Assembly: GCF_003977685.1 (NCBI RefSeq)
Contig: NZ_RYZH01000059.1
Coordinates: forward strand, 1 to 35,952
Source: Tautonia sociabilis
GTDB taxonomy: Bacteria; Planctomycetota; Planctomycetia; Isosphaerales; Isosphaeraceae
Length of the DNA stretch: 35,952 nt
Direction: 5' to 3'
Positions 18,407 to 26,928 of the stretch are shown here, piece after piece; positions within the stretch are counted from its first letter, which is position 1, and the number at the start of each line of letters is the position of its first letter. The position numbers and the translations under genes are program-made. The notes beneath the pieces were generated by a model. It saw only the letters and a program-made list of their open reading frames with translations. It did not search any database and was not told the DNA's origin.

Positions 18407-21400
18407 GTTTCAACCCACGCCCTCGCGGGGAGGGCGACTCGACGTGCTGGTCGACCGCCCTCCGGTGGACGGTGTTTCAACCCACGCCCTCGCGGGGAGG
18501 GCGACCTCACCGCTCCGCCTCCTCCGCTCCCCGGATGGCGTTTCAACCCACGCCCTCGCGGGGAGGGCGACGCGCCGCAAGCTCGCGGGCCTGCCGACCG
18601 AAACCGTTTCAACCCACGCCCTCGCGGGGAGGGCGACGCTGGCCCGTTGTCGCGACCCGCTCGCGATCCAGTTTCAACCCACGCCCTCGCGGGGAGGGCG
18701 ACGCCCGGTCGGAGCCGGACCCCGAGCGGGCGCGACTGGTTTCAACCCACGCCCTCGCGGGGAGGGCGACGAGGCGGCGCCCGAGGGGACGCGCAACGAC
18801 CGCCTGTTTCAACCCACGCCCTCGCGGGGAGGGCGACCTGAGCCCGACCGATGAGACGCTGATCATCGATCAGTTTCAACCCACGCCCTCGCGGGGAGGG
18901 CGACGGGGGGCCCGGCGGGTCATCAGGCGGATCTGGGGCACGTTTCAACCCACGCCCTCGCGGGGAGGGCGACCGCACTCTTATACGTCGGCAACGAGTG
19001 CGTCCTGGAGTTTCAACCCACGCCCTCGCGGGGAGGGCGACCGAGCCGACGGTCGATCTCCGCCTTCACCGCCGGGTTTCAACCCACGCCCTCGCGGGGA
19101 GGGCGACGCGGGAACGGCAACCACCTGATCAAGACGAGCGGTTTCAACCCACGCCCTCGCGGGGAGGGCGACGCCCCTTCGGCCCGGGGCAACTGGCCCA
19201 GGCGGCAGCGTTTCAACCCACGCCCTCGCGGGGAGGGCGACACACCCGTTGTGTTGTAGGAGGCGAGGAGCGACTGGTTTCAACCCACGCCCTCGCGGGG
19301 AGGGCGACGCAGGCCGTTAAGCAACCCGTGAGGGATTACTTGTTTCAACCCACGCCCTCGCGGGGAGGGCGACACGTCCAGGGTGCTTCGGGAGCGGCAT
19401 CCGCACCTGTTTCAACCCACGCCCTCGCGGGGAGGGCGACGCAAGGCCGTCAGCCGGTCGGCCTCGTCGCCACAGAGTTTCAACCCACGCCCTCGCGGGG
19501 AGGGCGACTTCTAAGGATCCCGCGCGCGCAGACCTTCCCCAGTTTCAACCCACGCCCTCGCGGGGAGGGCGACACCGGGAGCGGCTCTCCCGCCCCCCCT
19601 ACGCCGACGTTTCAACCCACGCCCTCGCGGGGAGGGCGACTCCGGGTGGGCGGGACCAAGCCGGACGGGACGGTGTTTCAACCCACGCCCTCGCGGGGAG
19701 GGCGACCGCCGGGGATCATCCCGGTCGTCGAATCGCTCGATGTTTCAACCCACGCCCTCGCGGGGAGGGCGACGCCTCCCAGGGTGTGCAGCCAAAGAGG
19801 AGGACTTCGTTTCAACCCACGCCCTCGCGGGGAGGGCGACTAGGGCGGCTCCCGCTGGACCCGCCGGCTCGCCGCCTCGTTTCAACCCACGCCCTCGCGG
19901 GGAGGGCGACGTCCAGCTCAGCGACGGTGCCGATCCGGTGGAGGTTTCAACCCACGCCCTCGCGGGGAGGGCGACCTCCGAGGCTGCGGCGGGCATCGCC
20001 GTCCCCGACTCGTTTCAACCCACGCCCTCGCGGGGAGGGCGACCGGCCGTCGCCGCCGCCCGCACCCCGAGGAGACGGCGTGTTTCAACCCACGCCCTCG
20101 CGGGGAGGGCGACGTATGTGAGCCGCATCGTCACCGAGCGTGGCAAGGTTTCAACCCACGCCCTCGCGGGGAGGGCGACGCGGCGGGAGCGGGGCAGGGG
20201 AGGAGCCCTCCCATGTTTCAACCCACGCCCTCGCGGGGAGGGCGACGGAATCCCGAGGGAGGCGTTCCCCGGCGGTGCCCCGTTTCAACCCACGCCCTCG
20301 CGGGGAGGGCGACGGTTCCCTCGATCGTCGAGGGGTTCGCCCTCGCGGTTTCAACCCACGCCCTCGCGGGGAGGGCGACTCTGTCGGACGCAATCCGTGA
20401 GTCGTTCGATCGGTTTCAACCCACGCCCTCGCGGGGAGGGCGACGAAATCGGCCCCGGGATCATCCACCCCGGTCCCGTGTTTCAACCCACGCCCTCGCG
20501 GGGAGGGCGACAGGATTCCGGGTACGAGGGCGATCAGCTCACCTCGTTTCAACCCACGCCCTCGCGGGGAGGGCGACGAGGATTTCCCGGATGAGTTGCA
20601 TCGCCTCGGGGTTTCAACCCACGCCCTCGCGGGGAGGGCGACAAGGTCACGGGCAAGCTCTTTGTCCGGAAGCGGGGGTTTCAACCCACGCCCTCGCGGG
20701 GAGGGCGACAAGGTGATCAGGCCGTTGCTCTTGAGCGTGCACTTGTTTCAACCCACGCCCTCGCGGGGAGGGCGACCCGAGGCGCCCATCGTCCCGACGT
20801 TGATGATGAAGAGGTTTCAACCCACGCCCTCGCGGGGAGGGCGACGGCGGCGGTCAGACAGGGGTGCTGGTCGCCGTCGTTTCAACCCACGCCCTCGCGG
20901 GGAGGGCGACGCGGGAGGATGGGGACGCCGGCGGCCACAGCCTCGTTTCAACCCACGCCCTCGCGGGGAGGGCGACCTCCGCCGGGTGAGGTTCCGCCCG
21001 GCGGAGGGGGGTTTCAACCCACGCCCTCGCGGGGAGGGCGACCGAGTTACGTTGTCGCGAGCGTCCGTGAGATCGAGGTTTCAACCCACGCCCTCGCGGG
21101 GAGGGCGACGCGGTCAGGTCGGTCGCCTTCAGCTCGATGAAGTCGTTTCAACCCACGCCCTCGCGGGGAGGGCGACCGGCGGTGGTCAGGGTGAGGTCCC
21201 GCTCGCCCGCGAGGTTTCAACCCACGCCCTCGCGGGGAGGGCGACGTCCAGCACCGAGACCCCACAAGCTCGCGTCCGCGTTTCAACCCACGCCCTCGCG
21301 GGGAGGGCGACCGGGTGTACTCCCTTCTCAGCCCCATCTTGACGTGTTTCAACCCACGCCCTCGCGGGGAGGGCGACTTCTAGCCGAAACACCCTTGTGA

Positions 21401-21879
21401 CGCAAGGGGTTAGTTTCAACCCACGCCCTCGCGGGGAGGGCGACGCCCCGCCTGCCCCGACCGCGACTCCCGGAAGCAGTTTCAACCCACGCCCTCGCGG
21501 GGAGGGCGACCGTCCATGCGCAGACCCTCGCGTCCTGCCCGGGAGGTTTCAACCCACGCCCTCGCGGGGAGGGCGACAGGGCGGTGATGCGCGGGGCGTC
21601 GGCTGGGCTGGTGTTTCAACCCACGCCCTCGCGGGGAGGGCGACGCTCGACCGCTGGCGTCCGACCTGGCGTGGCCGCAGTTTCAACCCACGCCCTCGCG
21701 GGGAGGGCGACGCCGCCGCCGACGCCCAGCCCTTCGCCCGGGTGCCGTTTCAACCCACGCCCTCGCGGGGAGGGCGACACGCGATCGGGAAGATCGACGT
21801 GATGCTCGCGACGTTTCAACCCACGCCCTCGCGGGGAGGGCGACGCCTTGCCTACCGCTTGCCAGCCGACCGCACGGTC

Positions 21880-21911
21880 GTTTCAACTCACGCCCTCGCG
21901 GGGAGGGCGAC
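21880..21911 (-). repeat. CRISPR repeat with a point mutation in the handle
   Basis: This internal repeat reads GTTTCAACTCACGCC instead of GTTTCAACCCACGCC on the plus strand. It is the only internal variant I saw among 142 repeats. Confidence 0.9.
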
Positions 21912-23315
21912 AAGCTTCACGCGCTCCATGTCGAGCACTACGCCGTTTCAACCCACGCCCTCGCGGGGAGGGCGACGATCGCGTAGGGTTTCGGCCAGTC
22001 GCCCTGGCCGGTTTCAACCCACGCCCTCGCGGGGAGGGCGACTCCGCCTGGCAGTGGGCCCGCGAGGGCGGATCCGATGTTTCAACCCACGCCCTCGCGG
22101 GGAGGGCGACGTTCCCCACCGGAAACACTGGACGTAGGACCGATGGTTTCAACCCACGCCCTCGCGGGGAGGGCGACCGGGTCGAGGCGGCCCAGGTGCT
22201 GATGGAGGTCGTTTCAACCCACGCCCTCGCGGGGAGGGCGACGTATGGGTCGCGCACGACGCCGGCCTCCCGGTCAAGCAAGTTTCAACCCACGCCCTCG
22301 CGGGGAGGGCGACGACCTTGCGGCGGAGATCCTTCGCCGGTATCGGTTGCTGTTTCAACCCACGCCCTCGCGGGGAGGGCGACATGGGGTCGTCCGAGAC
22401 GTCGCGGTCGAGCGGCCGTTTCAACCCACGCCCTCGCGGGGAGGGCGACGGGGCTGGCGCGGAAAATGCGAGCGCCCGCGCGAAGTTTCAACCCACGCCC
22501 TCGCGGGGAGGGCGACCCCCGGCTCCGCGAGGCGATCCGCCAGCTGCTGACGTTTCAACCCACGCCCTCGCGGGGAGGGCGACAGGCCGGAGCCGTCGGT
22601 CATCGCCGGCCGCATGTTTCAACCCACGCCCTCGCGGGGAGGGCGACTGGATGACGTCGCCGAGATCGTCACCAAGGTCAACTGTTTCAACCCACGCCCT
22701 CGCGGGGAGGGCGACATGCGGCACAGCGCCGCTGCGGCGCAGCATCTGTTTCAACCCACGCCCTCGCGGGGAGGGCGACCGCCACCCTTCCGTCCTCCCC
22801 GGCTCCTCTTCCGGTTTCAACCCACGCCCTCGCGGGGAGGGCGACACCTCGGAGGCCCACACATGGCGACTGACGCTGAGTTTCAACCCACGCCCTCGCG
22901 GGGAGGGCGACGGCCGCGCCCGGTTCCCCCCGGATCAGCTCCTCGAAGTTTCAACCCACGCCCTCGCGGGGAGGGCGACGCTGCTGGAAGCAGCCGATGT
23001 CATCGGCGTGGAAGTTTCAACCCACGCCCTCGCGGGGAGGGCGACACCTCTCCCACCTGTGCCTTGTACCGCTGGAAGCAGTTTCAACCCACGCCCTCGC
23101 GGGGAGGGCGACACGACGGTACCTGATCCGGCCTCGATCGGGCAAGAGTTTCAACCCACGCCCTCGCGGGGAGGGCGACTGTCCGCTCGGGACCCCGACA
23201 ACTCGTCCAGCTCCCAGTTTCAACCCACGCCCTCGCGGGGAGGGCGACGCGATGAATGATTATGCGTGCACCTTCCTGAAGAAGTTTCAACCCACGCCCT
23301 CGCGGGGAGGGCGAC

Positions 23316-23492
23316 CCCGCCTCCGCAAGTCGTTTTGGGGCAACGGCCCGGGAGGCGGGATTCGCGAACCGGCCGACTTAACAAGAGTCGGCCGGGCGGC
23401 GAACTCGGACAGTGTAACCGAAATCGGCTTGCCAAGGAATGTTCCGGCGATCGCGATCCGACGGGGCGGGCGATGCGCGCTGGCGGTTCGCG
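23316..23492 (-). promoter_or_regulatory. CRISPR leader between cas2 and the first repeat
   Basis: 177 bp lie between the cas2 stop and the leader-proximal repeat. The segment holds two perfect inverted repeats: a 9-bp pair CCCGCCTCC (23316-23324, directly abutting the first repeat) and GGAGGCGGG (23351-23359), and a 10-bp hairpin at 23369-23395 (arms CCGGCCGACT and AGTCGGCCGG, 7-nt loop). A minus-strand promoter with TTGGCA (23435-23430) and TACACT (23416-23411) is possible, but the 13-bp spacing is poor. It lacks the strong AT richness of many leaders. The first inverted repeat reaches the integration point, so it may be read by Cas1-Cas2 or a host factor. Confidence 0.7.
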
Positions 23493-23783
23493 TCAGAAGA
23501 TGAGAGGGCCTTCCGGATCATACCCGGGACGAGCCCCGTGATGTTCGACCCGGCCGTCCCAGTGGGCCCCCAGGTGGTAGAACCGCAGGCTGTCCCGCTC
23601 GGGGTCGATGATGGCCAGCAGGCGCTCACGGCAGGCGGTCCACTGGGCGGGGTCGACCTTCAGCTCGAAGACGGAGAACTGGACACGCTGGCCGTAGTCG
23701 AGGCAGGCCCGGGCCAGACGCCTCAGCCGCCGCTTGCCACCGGGCGAGGACGTTTCCACGTCATATGTCACAATCATGTACAT
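23493..23783 (-). CDS. cas2: CRISPR-associated endoribonuclease Cas2
   Basis: A 96-aa protein, the usual Cas2 length, from ATG at 23783 (a second ATG two codons on is equally possible; no strong Shine-Dalgarno precedes either). The ferredoxin-like start MIVTYDVETSSPGGKRRLRRLARACLDYGQRVQFSVFE carries the conserved Asp after the first strand (YDV, Asp8) and the 'G.RVQ.SVFE' second strand. Cas2 dimerises and bridges two Cas1 dimers in the spacer integrase. It is the last gene of the cas5-cas8c-cas7-cas4-cas1-cas2 run, 76 bp after cas1, and is followed directly by the leader. The longer ORF upstream of ATG 23783 is not family-like. Confidence 0.95.
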   Translation of the reverse strand: MYMIVTYDVETSSPGGKRRLRRLARACLDYGQRVQFSVFELKVDPAQWTACRERLLAIIDPERDSLRFYHLGAHWDGRVEHHGARPGYDPEGPLIF

Positions 23784-23859
23784 GGGATCGGCTCGCGAGT
23801 CGGACGCGATCGGGGAGACGGAGGGAATCGGGCAACCTCGGCCGCACGTGTCGCTGGCC

Positions 23860-24903
23860 TCAGCCCTTCCAGAGGAAGGGTGGGTAGGCATCGAGGTCGT
23901 CCCGGAGCCAGCGCACCAGCAGCAGCGCCTGCAGGTGGGGGATCATGCCGACAACGGTCTGCTCGGCGAGGACGGGGTGAGTCAGGGTGTCACGCTTGCG
24001 CTGCTGGTAGGCAACGAGGACGGCCTTGCGCGTCGCCTCGTCCATCACGACGGCGCCGTTGTCGAGGCGGCGGAAGCCGGTGGCGAGCACCTGGCGGCGG
24101 TTGATCAGGGAGAACGCGAGGCGATCGGCCACGTAGGCGCGGAGCTCCTCCATCAGGTCCAGAGCGAGGCTCGGCTTGCCGGGGCGGTCGGCGTGGAGGA
24201 AGCCGACGCAGGGGTCGAGCCCGACGGCCTCGCAGGCGGAGCGGGTATCGTGCAGCAGCAGGGTGTAGATGAAGGAGATCAGCGCGTTGATCGGGTCCAA
24301 GGGAGGCCGGCGACTGCGTCGGACGAAGCGGAATGAGTCGGCGGCGGTTGGGTTGCTCAGCAGCGCGTTGAAGGCGTTGAAGTAGTGGGTGGCGGCCTCC
24401 CCCTCCAGCCCTCGAACCGAGTCGAGCGTCTCCGCCGACCGGAGCTCGTGGATCGAGGCCGAGAGGCGATTGGAGGCGTGCCGAAGAACGGAGACGCGGT
24501 CCGGGTCGTCCTCGGCATCCCGGATTGCGCGGAGAAGGACGCTGCGCGCGTTGGCGACCTTCGCCAGCACGACCCGCCGGGCGACCTCGAGGGCGACCTC
24601 GGGGTCGTCGGCCAGGCGGTATTGCCGGCGACGCACGAGGACGTTGCCGTGCGAGGCGCCCCGGACCGACGCGAGGTACCGGCCGTTCTCGGTGAGGAAG
24701 GAGATCGCCACCCCGCGGTCGGCGCAGGCCCCGAGCAGCGCGGGCGAGCAACCGACGCGGCCGAAACAGACGATGCCCTCCAGGTTGTGCAGCGGCAGAT
24801 GCGCCCGGGGCTTGCCGTCGACGCGGACCTGGACCGCCTGGCCCTGCTTGGCGAGGTAGGAGCCCTGCGTCGTGACGTACAGGGTGTTGAGATGCGTCTT
24901 CAT
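23860..24903 (-). CDS. cas1: CRISPR-associated integrase/endonuclease Cas1 (type I-C)
   Basis: A 347-aa Cas1. It starts MKTHLNTLYVTTQGSYLAKQG, the I-C style N-terminal beta domain, with ATG at 24903 overlapping the cas4 stop by one base (TGATG), which implies translational coupling. The helical catalytic domain shows the expected metal-binding residues: Glu167 in VRGLEGEAATHYF, His237 in CVGFLHADRPGKPSL, and Asp249/Glu252 in ALDLMEELR. With Cas2 it integrates prespacers at the leader-repeat junction; with Cas4 next door it is expected to select and trim prespacers with a TTC PAM. All catalytic residues are present and the array is large with nearly uniform repeats, so the adaptation module looks functional. 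Confidence 0.97.
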   Translation of the reverse strand: MKTHLNTLYVTTQGSYLAKQGQAVQVRVDGKPRAHLPLHNLEGIVCFGRVGCSPALLGACADRGVAISFLTENGRYLASVRGASHGNVLVRRRQYRLADDPEVALEVARRVVLAKVANARSVLLRAIRDAEDDPDRVSVLRHASNRLSASIHELRSAETLDSVRGLEGEAATHYFNAFNALLSNPTAADSFRFVRRSRRPPLDPINALISFIYTLLLHDTRSACEAVGLDPCVGFLHADRPGKPSLALDLMEELRAYVADRLAFSLINRRQVLATGFRRLDNGAVVMDEATRKAVLVAYQQRKRDTLTHPVLAEQTVVGMIPHLQALLLVRWLRDDLDAYPPFLWKG

Positions 24904-25562
24904 CAGCCGCCCTCTCGATCGGCGAGGTCGGGGGAGTCGAGCGCGTCGAGGAGCCGGTCGAACTCCGATCGGGCTGATCGGCTGCGACCGAGCCGGAGCC
25001 GAGGAAGGCACAGGCCCCGCAGGGAGCAGCGGTCGCACTTCGGACCGGGATCGGCCGGAGGGGTGCGACCGGATCGGACCAGCTCGTGGAGCCGGGCCGC
25101 GGCCCCAGCGGTCAGGTCGCGAAGCCCGGCGGACATCTCGACGGCGACGCGGCGACGGGTCGTCCCATTGAACAGCTCCCCCAGCGGGACGGGACGCCCG
25201 GTCATCTCCTCCAGGCAGAGGGCCTGGGCACAGAGCTGGACCCGGTCGCAGTCGTTCTTCTTGGGGCGACCCCGCTTGTACTCGACGGGGACTGGCGCCT
25301 CGCCGGCGGACCAGCGCACGACGTCGGCGACGCCGAAGAGGCCCAGCTCCAACGAGCGCAGCGGGATGGCCCGGAGGAACCTCCCCCCGGGCCGGGTGGT
25401 CGTCCGGCCGCCGTGGGCTCTCTTGTGGAGGAGGAGCCCCTCGGCGGTCTCGCGGTTCTCTGCCCACTGCCGTTCGACGAGAATCAGCGCGCACTGGCGA
25501 TCACAATAGAGCAAATGCTGGAGCGCGGAGATCGGCAGCAGGTCCGACTCGGCATACGGCAT
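24903..25562 (-). CDS. cas4: CRISPR-associated exonuclease Cas4 (type I-C)
   Basis: A 219-aa RecB-like Fe-S nuclease. An N-terminal Cys20 (HLLYCDRQC) and a C-terminal trio (Cys176, Cys179, Cys185 in KCDRCSLRGLC) provide four ligands for the iron-sulfur cluster. The nuclease core has GVADVVRW (Asp80), VPVEYKRGRPKK (Glu94 and Lys96) and DRVQLCAQALCLEE (QxxxY-like motif region, Gln109). Cas4 trims prespacers and sets PAM-dependent orientation with Cas1-Cas2. It starts 3 bp after the cas7 stop and overlaps cas1 by one base, so it is part of one operon. The last ~25 residues after the cluster are basic and Ser/Arg-rich. Confidence 0.95.
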   Translation of the reverse strand: MPYAESDLLPISALQHLLYCDRQCALILVERQWAENRETAEGLLLHKRAHGGRTTTRPGGRFLRAIPLRSLELGLFGVADVVRWSAGEAPVPVEYKRGRPKKNDCDRVQLCAQALCLEEMTGRPVPLGELFNGTTRRRVAVEMSAGLRDLTAGAAARLHELVRSGRTPPADPGPKCDRCSLRGLCLPRLRLGRSRSARSEFDRLLDALDSPDLADREGG

Positions 25563-25565
25563 GGC

Positions 25566-26516
25566 TCAGGACCACTCGATCCAGCGCTCGATGGTCACGC
25601 CGCCGGGCAGACTCTCCTCGTCGACCTCGAACTCGTAGTCGTGGGACGACCGGGGAGGCCGACCCTCGACGTCCCCGTCCGAATCGCCCGGGAGCGGCTG
25701 CACACCCGGCTTGGGGTGGCATCGGACCCGGGCGAAGAGCTGGTCGGATCGGGCGTTGCCCAGCGGACTCTCATGGCGGAAGGCGATACAGGCGACGGGC
25801 CGCATGGTCGCCCGGGCAGCGGAGCGGTCGGATTCGAACATACGGTCGAGTGCCTGCTTGAACAGCTCCAGGTCCTCCTCAGAGAATCCGGTCCCGTTCG
25901 GCCCTCCCGCCAGGTTCGGGTTGACGAACGCATGGACGCGATAAAGGCCGTAGGGGACGGTGAACTTGCGGCCGATAGTCCGTTCCTTATCCAGATCCCT
26001 CTCGTTGGTCACGGCGCAACGGGTCACGGCATGTTCGTGGCAGATGATGGGGTGTAACGACCGCGCGATCCCGAACTGGATCGGGCCGCGGACCTGGCCA
26101 CAGTTGACCTCGGTGGTCATCACGGCTCCGAACGTCCGGATATCAAAGAAATTCTGGCACATCCAGGACGTCAGCGCCCGTGCCTTTTCTTCGTCCTTCG
26201 GGAGCTTCTTCTTTTCGTCCGCCTTGGCCTTGGGGATGAGCTTCTCCCACGCCCGGTCGTGCTGGCTGTTGAGGACCGTCCGCTCCTTGACGTAGATCTC
26301 GAACGGCGGCTGTTCTCCCTTGGCCAGGCCGACGAAGTTGCGGATCTTGCGCTTCAGGCAGACATCGGTGACGAGTCCCTGGCCCGTCTCCGGGTCGAGC
26401 CTCGGCAGGTTGCCAGCGTCGGGGTCGCCGTTGGGGTTGCCGTCGGTGATGTCGAAGAAGTAGACGATGTCATAGCGATGGGCGATGGGGGCTCGTCCGG
26501 TGGCGGTGTCACTCAT
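25566..26516 (-). CDS. cas7: Cascade backbone subunit Cas7 (Csd2, type I-C)
   Basis: A 316-aa Cas7 of the Csd2 family. The N terminus RYDIVYFFDITDGNPNGDPDAGNLPRLD (residues ~14-41) is the family hallmark. TFGAVMTTEVNCGQVRGPIQF near 130-150 is the strand and thumb region that lines the crRNA groove, and YGLYRVHAFVNPNLA lies near 190-205. Multiple copies form the backbone along the crRNA and impose the 6-nt periodic kink that flips out every sixth guide base. The gene overlaps the 3' end of cas8c by 8 bp (ATGAGTGA) and is followed after 3 bp by cas4. Full length, no defects. Confidence 0.96.
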   Translation of the reverse strand: MSDTATGRAPIAHRYDIVYFFDITDGNPNGDPDAGNLPRLDPETGQGLVTDVCLKRKIRNFVGLAKGEQPPFEIYVKERTVLNSQHDRAWEKLIPKAKADEKKKLPKDEEKARALTSWMCQNFFDIRTFGAVMTTEVNCGQVRGPIQFGIARSLHPIICHEHAVTRCAVTNERDLDKERTIGRKFTVPYGLYRVHAFVNPNLAGGPNGTGFSEEDLELFKQALDRMFESDRSAARATMRPVACIAFRHESPLGNARSDQLFARVRCHPKPGVQPLPGDSDGDVEGRPPRSSHDYEFEVDEESLPGGVTIERWIEWS

Positions 26517-26928
26517 TGGTCGTCTCCTTGGCGTTCACGGTCTTCTTGGTGAAGAAATCCTGACGTTGGTGGTAATATCCGATGTAGAACAGACCCTGAC
26601 GTTCGAGGGGAAGGTGCCTGGGGAAGTGATTGATGCGCCCCATGATTTCGTCCATGAGTCGTTCCCGATCGATTCGCTGTCCTTCGTAATCCAAGTTCCT
26701 CATGTGATGCTGGTGCAGATGCAACAGCCTCGGGAAGACGTTGGCCGGCGTCGCGGCGGCGGAGGCGAAGAAGCGGTCCTTGATGGTCGCGTTGAGTTTG
26801 TTCTGGCTCGCGTCTTCCTGGGTCTTGTTGAGTTTGTTCTGGCGCGCGTCTTCCTGGGTCTTCTCCAGGGTCGCGAAGAGTCGACCGATCTGGTACGCCT
26901 CGTCCGGGTGGTCTTTGTTCAACGCCAC
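26509..26928 (-). CDS. cas11: Cas11 small subunit from an internal start within cas8c
   Basis: An in-frame GTG (codon 462 of cas8c, at 26928) is preceded by AAGGAGGT (26940-26933), a perfect Shine-Dalgarno sequence at 5-nt spacing, buried in the coding sequence. It would produce a 139-aa protein beginning (V/M)ALNKDHPDEAYQIGRLFA and ending with the Cas8c C terminus. In type I-C systems the small subunit Cas11c is known to be translated independently from the 3' part of cas8c, and the position and length match; without the 12-residue duplication it would be 127 aa. Two copies normally line the target strand in Cascade. Start inferred from sequence only. Confidence 0.85.
   Translation of the reverse strand: MALNKDHPDEAYQIGRLFATLEKTQEDARQNKLNKTQEDASQNKLNATIKDRFFASAAATPANVFPRLLHLHQHHMRNLDYEGQRIDRERLMDEIMGRINHFPRHLPLERQGLFYIGYYHQRQDFFTKKTVNAKETTNE

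Larger units (their letters stand above)
13839..23315 (-). CRISPR. Type I-C CRISPR array, 142 repeats and 141 spacers
   Basis: Counted by hand: 142 copies of a 32-bp repeat with a mean period of 67 bp, so spacers average 35 nt (about 32-38). Read in the transcribed (minus) direction each repeat is GT, a 7-bp stem (CGCCCTC and GAGGGCG) with loop CCCGC, then an 11-nt tail TGGGTTGAAAC, the length of the 5' handle left by Cas5-type processing in I-C systems. Orientation is set by three independent facts: the GAAAC end, the cas2-side leader at 23316-23492, and decay of the opposite terminal repeat (13839-13870), which differs at two of its last four transcribed positions. Only one internal repeat was noticed as mutated, at 21880-21911 (C to T in the handle region). 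Because the repeat has no stop codon in several frames, it generates many false ORFs. Confidence 0.98.

Noticed and set aside
17834..20744. Spacers at 17834 and 20710 that both begin AAGGTGATC
   Set aside because: Identity ends after 9 nt; expected by chance among 141 spacers of a GC-rich array.
23411..23435. TTGGCA/TACACT as the array promoter
   Set aside because: The 13-bp spacing is far from the sigma-70 optimum, so it is mentioned only as a possibility in the leader.
13830..23503. Dozens of overlapping ORFs of 60-314 codons on both strands with repeated peptides such as VSTHALAGRAT, FNPRPRGEGD and SPSPRGRGLK
   Set aside because: They are translations of the CRISPR repeat, which has no stop codon in these frames; spacers merely vary the linking residues. 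They are well-known false genes in databases.
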